This document shows positions 61,048-64,000 of a stretch of 64,000 nt of DNA, one piece after another. The position numbers and the translations under genes were made by a program. Position 1 is the first letter of the stretch; each line of letters opens with the position of its first letter. The notes under the pieces are model-generated. The model did no database searches, was not told the origin of the DNA, and saw only the letters and a program-made list of their open reading frames with translations. The DNA is from Rudaea sp. 3F27F6 (GTDB lineage Bacteria; Pseudomonadota; Gammaproteobacteria; Xanthomonadales; Rhodanobacteraceae): assembly GCF_005503555.1 (NCBI RefSeq), contig NZ_SCNG01000002.1, positions 124,001 through 188,000 of the forward strand. Reading direction: 5' to 3'.

Positions 61048-62349
61048 ATGAACACTCCGCACACGCTCGTCTCTGTGCAGCGCAAACTGTCGCGGCTGCG
61101 GCAATTCACCCATTGCGCATGTGCCCTTCTCTTCGCCGCTCCGCTCCTCGCCAACGCGGGGCCGCCGCCTTCCGCGCCGGCGTTCCAGATCGTCGAAAGC
61201 GTGCCCGAGGCAACAATCTATGGCGAGCCCGGCGTGCCGCGCACGCAGGCAGTGTGGCTCGACATGATTCGCAGCGCACGCAAGCGCATCGACATCGCCG
61301 CCTTCTACATCGCCGAGAAGCCCGGCGGCGGCGCACTCGGCCCGGTGCTCGATGCACTGACAGCGCGCGCCGAAGCGGGCGTCGAAGTACGCATTCTCGT
61401 GGATCAGACTTTTCTCAAAGACAACCAGGCCGACGTCGACCGCCTGCGCCAGTTGCACGGCGTCACGATCCGCGTGCTGCCGGTAAACACACTCACCGGC
61501 GGCGTGCTGCACGCGAAGTTCATGGTCGTCGACGGGCTCAGCGTGTTCCTCGGCAGCCAGAACTGGGATTGGCGCGCGCTCGAGCAGATACACGAGATCG
61601 GCGCACGCATCAGCGACGCGCGTTTCGCCCAGACTTTCACTGCGGCGTTCGATTTCAACTGGCAACTGGCCGAGCATCCCGATCTGCCCAAGGCCGCCGA
61701 AGCCGCAGTGCAGGCACCCGACTTTGCGCCGGCCAGCGAACAAAACCCGGTGCTGCTCCACATCGACAACGGCGAACCTCTGATCGCCTTTCCGGCGTTC
61801 AGTCCACCGCAGTTGATGCCGCGTTGGGTCACCCCGGAGCAGACCGCACTCGTACACATGATCGAAGCCAGCCGGCATGTGCTGCGAATCCAGGTGATGA
61901 CGCTCTCCGCCATCAAGCAATACGGCGCCAAAGGCTGGTGGCAGGAGGTCGATACGGCATTGCGCGATGCAGCGGCACGCGGTGTCGAAGTGCGCATCGT
62001 CGTCGCCGATTGGGCACTGCGTCAGCCGATGCAGTCCTACCTGAAGAGCTTGGCCGTACTGCCCAATATCACGGTCAAGTTCAGCCAACTGCCGCTGGCG
62101 CCGCAAGGATTTATTCCCTACGCGCGTGTGGAACATGCCAAGTACGCAGTCGCCGACGACGACAGCATCTACATCGGCACCGGCAACTGGGAATGGAGCT
62201 ACTTCAACAACTCGGTCGACGCGTCGGTTTTCGTGCGCGGCACCGCACCGGCGAAAACCCTGACTTCGATTTTCGACCGCGACTGGAACGGCCCCTACGT
62301 GACCACGCTGCTGCCGGGCAACGACTATCCGGCGCCGCGCATACACTGA
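61048..62349 (+). CDS. Exported phospholipase D-superfamily protein (PLD3/4-like)
   Basis: 433 aa from ATG 61048. Signal peptide about 1-37 (core ACALLFAAPLLANA). Two HxK(x)nN catalytic halves: HAKFMVVDGLSVFLGSQNWD (about 152-171) and HAKYAVADDDSIYIGTGNWE (about 371-390), both complete, matching the PLDc_3 (PLD3/PLD4-like) branch. Likely acts on phospholipid head groups or nucleic acid in the periplasm. Ancestrally adjacent to cdh, as shown by the flanking duplication, which fits shared phospholipid turnover. Confidence 0.9.
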   Translation: MNTPHTLVSVQRKLSRLRQFTHCACALLFAAPLLANAGPPPSAPAFQIVESVPEATIYGEPGVPRTQAVWLDMIRSARKRIDIAAFYIAEKPGGGALGPVLDALTARAEAGVEVRILVDQTFLKDNQADVDRLRQLHGVTIRVLPVNTLTGGVLHAKFMVVDGLSVFLGSQNWDWRALEQIHEIGARISDARFAQTFTAAFDFNWQLAEHPDLPKAAEAAVQAPDFAPASEQNPVLLHIDNGEPLIAFPAFSPPQLMPRWVTPEQTALVHMIEASRHVLRIQVMTLSAIKQYGAKGWWQEVDTALRDAAARGVEVRIVVADWALRQPMQSYLKSLAVLPNITVKFSQLPLAPQGFIPYARVEHAKYAVADDDSIYIGTGNWEWSYFNNSVDASVFVRGTAPAKTLTSIFDRDWNGPYVTTLLPGNDYPAPRIH

Positions 62350-62493
62350 CCTTCTTCGCGCAATCGCGGAGCCTTTCTTAAAGCATTGAAATCCGGCCCC
62401 TGTACGAGATGGACGATTTGCGTTGAGCATTGAATGTTCGAGATCATGTAAATCCAATGCGCACCGTAACGGTGGTTACTTATCCCAAGAATC

Positions 62494-62802
62494 ATGCCTC
62501 GCATAGCCTGCCCCAACTGCAATACGCCCGCTTCCAACCTGAGTATCTTTTGGTGCAGATCTCTGGGACGACCATATGTTTGCCCAAGCTGCTCGGAAGC
62601 GTCCTTCGTTCTCCGGCCGTTTGGACAACAGATTCTGTTCGTCGTGCTTCTTGCTTCTTTGTATTGCGGGCTCCCGCTGGTTGCGCAGCCAAGAGATTAC
62701 GGCGGCCTAAGCTTTCTCTTGGCGTTCGCAATCGCCACCTGCATTGACGGCTTCCTCATCGTAAACACGAGCACTTTGCGCAAGGTTACCCCCAGGGCAT
62801 AG
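62494..62802 (+). CDS. Small membrane protein with N-terminal zinc ribbon
   Basis: 102 aa. Two knuckles, CPNC (residues 6-9) and CPSC (30-33), form a zinc-ribbon-like head, followed by two membrane segments (QQILFVVLLASLYCGLPLVA and LSFLLAFAIATCIDGFLIV). Coding bias and intact architecture support a real gene. Function unknown. Confidence 0.7.
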   Translation: MPRIACPNCNTPASNLSIFWCRSLGRPYVCPSCSEASFVLRPFGQQILFVVLLASLYCGLPLVAQPRDYGGLSFLLAFAIATCIDGFLIVNTSTLRKVTPRA

Positions 62803-62886
62803 CTATCCGCTCATGCGCGCTGCGCAGCGTGATTGCGGTAGCATAGGTAAATTGCAGCCGTGACCGCTCGCCTCCAACGTTAGGGC

Positions 62887-63270
62887 ATGGAGAGTGTCGT
62901 GTTCGATCTTTTTAGAAAGCGCTCGTGGGAGCCAGAAGTAATTCGGGAGATACAAGGTGCTGCGCGTGGGCTCACGGTTCGTCTCAAAAACTTCCCTTGC
63001 CTGCGCGATAAATACACGGGCGACAGAAAGCGTATATCGAAAGACTTCGGTAACGAGTTTCTGGAAGCATTTCATCTAGCCATTGGGGGCGCCAAACAAG
63101 CGCATCTTCGGTTAGCAGGCGGCGCGAAGATCGTTTCTACGGTTCGAATGCGCCAACTCCCAGCCATCGATTTCGAATTGAGTGGCAAACCGGACGAGAA
63201 TCTGACGACGTTCAACTCCGATATCGCGGATGTTCTGCTTGATGCATTCAAGTCCATCGGGATTAAATGA
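62887..63270 (+). CDS. Orphan 127-aa protein
   Basis: Soluble, mixed alpha/beta, basic in the first half (MESVVFDLFRKRSWEPEVIR; RDKYTGDRKRISKDFGNEFL). No signal, membrane segment or recognised domain. Base composition is a little lower in GC than neighbours. Flanked by other small orphans. Confidence 0.55.
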   Translation: MESVVFDLFRKRSWEPEVIREIQGAARGLTVRLKNFPCLRDKYTGDRKRISKDFGNEFLEAFHLAIGGAKQAHLRLAGGAKIVSTVRMRQLPAIDFELSGKPDENLTTFNSDIADVLLDAFKSIGIK

Positions 63271-63392
63271 AAACTTGCGGTCAATGATCCGACCAAGCAA
63301 ATTCCAGCGGACTCGCGCGGTACCTGACATCGTTGTGGCAGCGACCGCTCAGCTCAAACATTGGGCGCACATCACGCCCCGGACATCGGCAT

Positions 63393-63869
63393 ATGGCTGA
63401 AAAACCCACTCCCGAAGACGTTGCACTTTGGCAAAGACGTCTGGCCTCCCAGGCCAACAACCGCGCGTGGACGCTCGCCGAAATGCTTCAGCGCTCGCCC
63501 GAAGAAGACGAAGAGATGCTTCAGGCCGCGAATGCGGCGATGTATTTCTGGAAAATCGTCGGCGAGCCCAGCAATCACGCGCACGCTGCGCTGCTGCTTG
63601 CTCACGTGTACGCGCTGCTCCAGCTCCCCGGACCGGCGACACAATATCTGAGCAAATCGTTGCCCTACTTCGCCCAACACGAAGGTGCGCCATGGGAGCT
63701 GGCATTTGCTCATGCGGTGGCAGCCAATGTCGCCTTCGCCGAGGGCGATGCAGCGGCGCATGCCAGGCACTACTTGGAAGCAGAAGCCGCCGCCGCGCGC
63801 ATGACCGACGCGGAAGCGCGTGCAATGTTCGCTGCCACATTGCGAGTCATACCCTCGCCCGGCTTTTGA
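63393..63869 (+). CDS. TPR-like helical protein of unknown function
   Basis: 158 aa from ATG 63393 (a longer in-frame ATG 63333 adds unlikely basic residues). All-helical, Ala-rich pattern with TPR-like spacing: HAALLLAHVYALLQLPGPAT, QYLSKSLPYFAQHEGAPWEL and AFAHAVAANVAFAEGDAAAH. No export signal. Function unknown; might be a protein-protein adaptor. Confidence 0.65.
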   Translation: MAEKPTPEDVALWQRRLASQANNRAWTLAEMLQRSPEEDEEMLQAANAAMYFWKIVGEPSNHAHAALLLAHVYALLQLPGPATQYLSKSLPYFAQHEGAPWELAFAHAVAANVAFAEGDAAAHARHYLEAEAAAARMTDAEARAMFAATLRVIPSPGF

Positions 63870-63878
63870 GGTAAGGCG

Positions 63879-64000
63879 ATGTATCCCAGCGATTCGCCCC
63901 GGCGCGCCGTTTCGAGAAAGCTGCGATACGCGACGGCCCTCGCGGCGATAGCTGCTCACTGCAAATATTGCCTTGCACGGATGAAATCCGGGGCCCTTTC
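63879..64000 (+). CDS. Possible start of a further gene, cut by window end
   Basis: ATG 63879 with GAGG 7 nt upstream opens a frame running off the window (MYPSDSPRRAVSRKLRYATA followed by LAAIAAH), resembling a basic n-region plus short hydrophobic core. Too short to identify. Confidence 0.3.
   Translation, partial: MYPSDSPRRAVSRKLRYATALAAIAAHCKYCLARMKSGAL

Overview
The window is a high-GC, gene-dense chromosomal segment from a Gram-negative bacterium. Evidence for this is three TonB-dependent outer-membrane receptors, a chaperone-usher fimbrial operon, periplasmic and lipoprotein export signals, a FecI/FecR pair and a probable Zur box. The mix of spore-coat-U fimbriae, LytS/LytTR pairs, an IPTL-CTERM-like surface protein and an S9 peptidase/TonB/FecIR set fits Gammaproteobacteria of the Lysobacterales (Xanthomonadales) type. 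That placement is inferred from gene content only. No rRNA, tRNA, CRISPR array, IS element or phage gene was recognised.

Layout. 1-7415 (minus): a tightly overlapping catabolic operon, TonB receptor - DUF2817 M14-like hydrolase - aldehyde dehydrogenase - GPH-type transporter - GMC oxidoreductase (cut by the window start). 7759-11240 (plus): a sulfur nanocompartment locus with a rhodanese (own terminator), a family 2A encapsulin and a cysteine desulfurase carrying a 217-residue disordered cargo-loading extension. 11271-17959: two LytS/LytTR two-component pairs flanking a serine hydrolase, a small secreted protein and a collagen-like lipoprotein. 18093-26083: a secreted DJ-1/PfpI protein, a four-gene chaperone-usher operon (minus), an HD-domain protein and a GlxA-type AraC regulator. 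26235-33367: a membrane PQQ-dependent glucose-type dehydrogenase, a MerR/Old-Yellow-Enzyme divergon with a palindromic operator, and a TonB receptor resembling the PQQ importer PqqU (YncD). 33956-40770: AT-richer intergenic DNA, an orphan 159-aa protein, an AraC fragment, a 1.35-kaa beta-helix/Ig surface protein and a mannan-binding lipoprotein. 40895-49121 (minus): S9 peptidase, STN-type TonB receptor, FecR, FecI, DUF2268 protease. 49379-56810: a Zur-box-controlled zinc island (MerC; DUF2796; ABC ATPase and permease; two DUF3299 proteins; CobW GTPase) running on into a membrane-anchored orphan and CDP-diacylglycerol pyrophosphatase (cdh). 57508-60775: a five-gene PAS(LOV-like) / orphan / MglA-like GTPase / roadblock / roadblock signalling cassette. 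60792-63869: a cdh 3' fragment, a phospholipase D-family protein and small orphans.

Two parts stand out. The encapsulin-desulfurase-rhodanese locus is a sulfur compartment of a recently described type. The PAS-GTPase-roadblock cassette is the best candidate for an undescribed system. It lies between two reciprocally decayed copies of a cdh-pld unit: intact cdh plus decayed pld on its left, decayed cdh plus intact pld on its right. The two copies are colinear to within one nucleotide over the 105 bases after the cdh stop codon, which suggests the cassette entered, or was trapped in, a segmental duplication.
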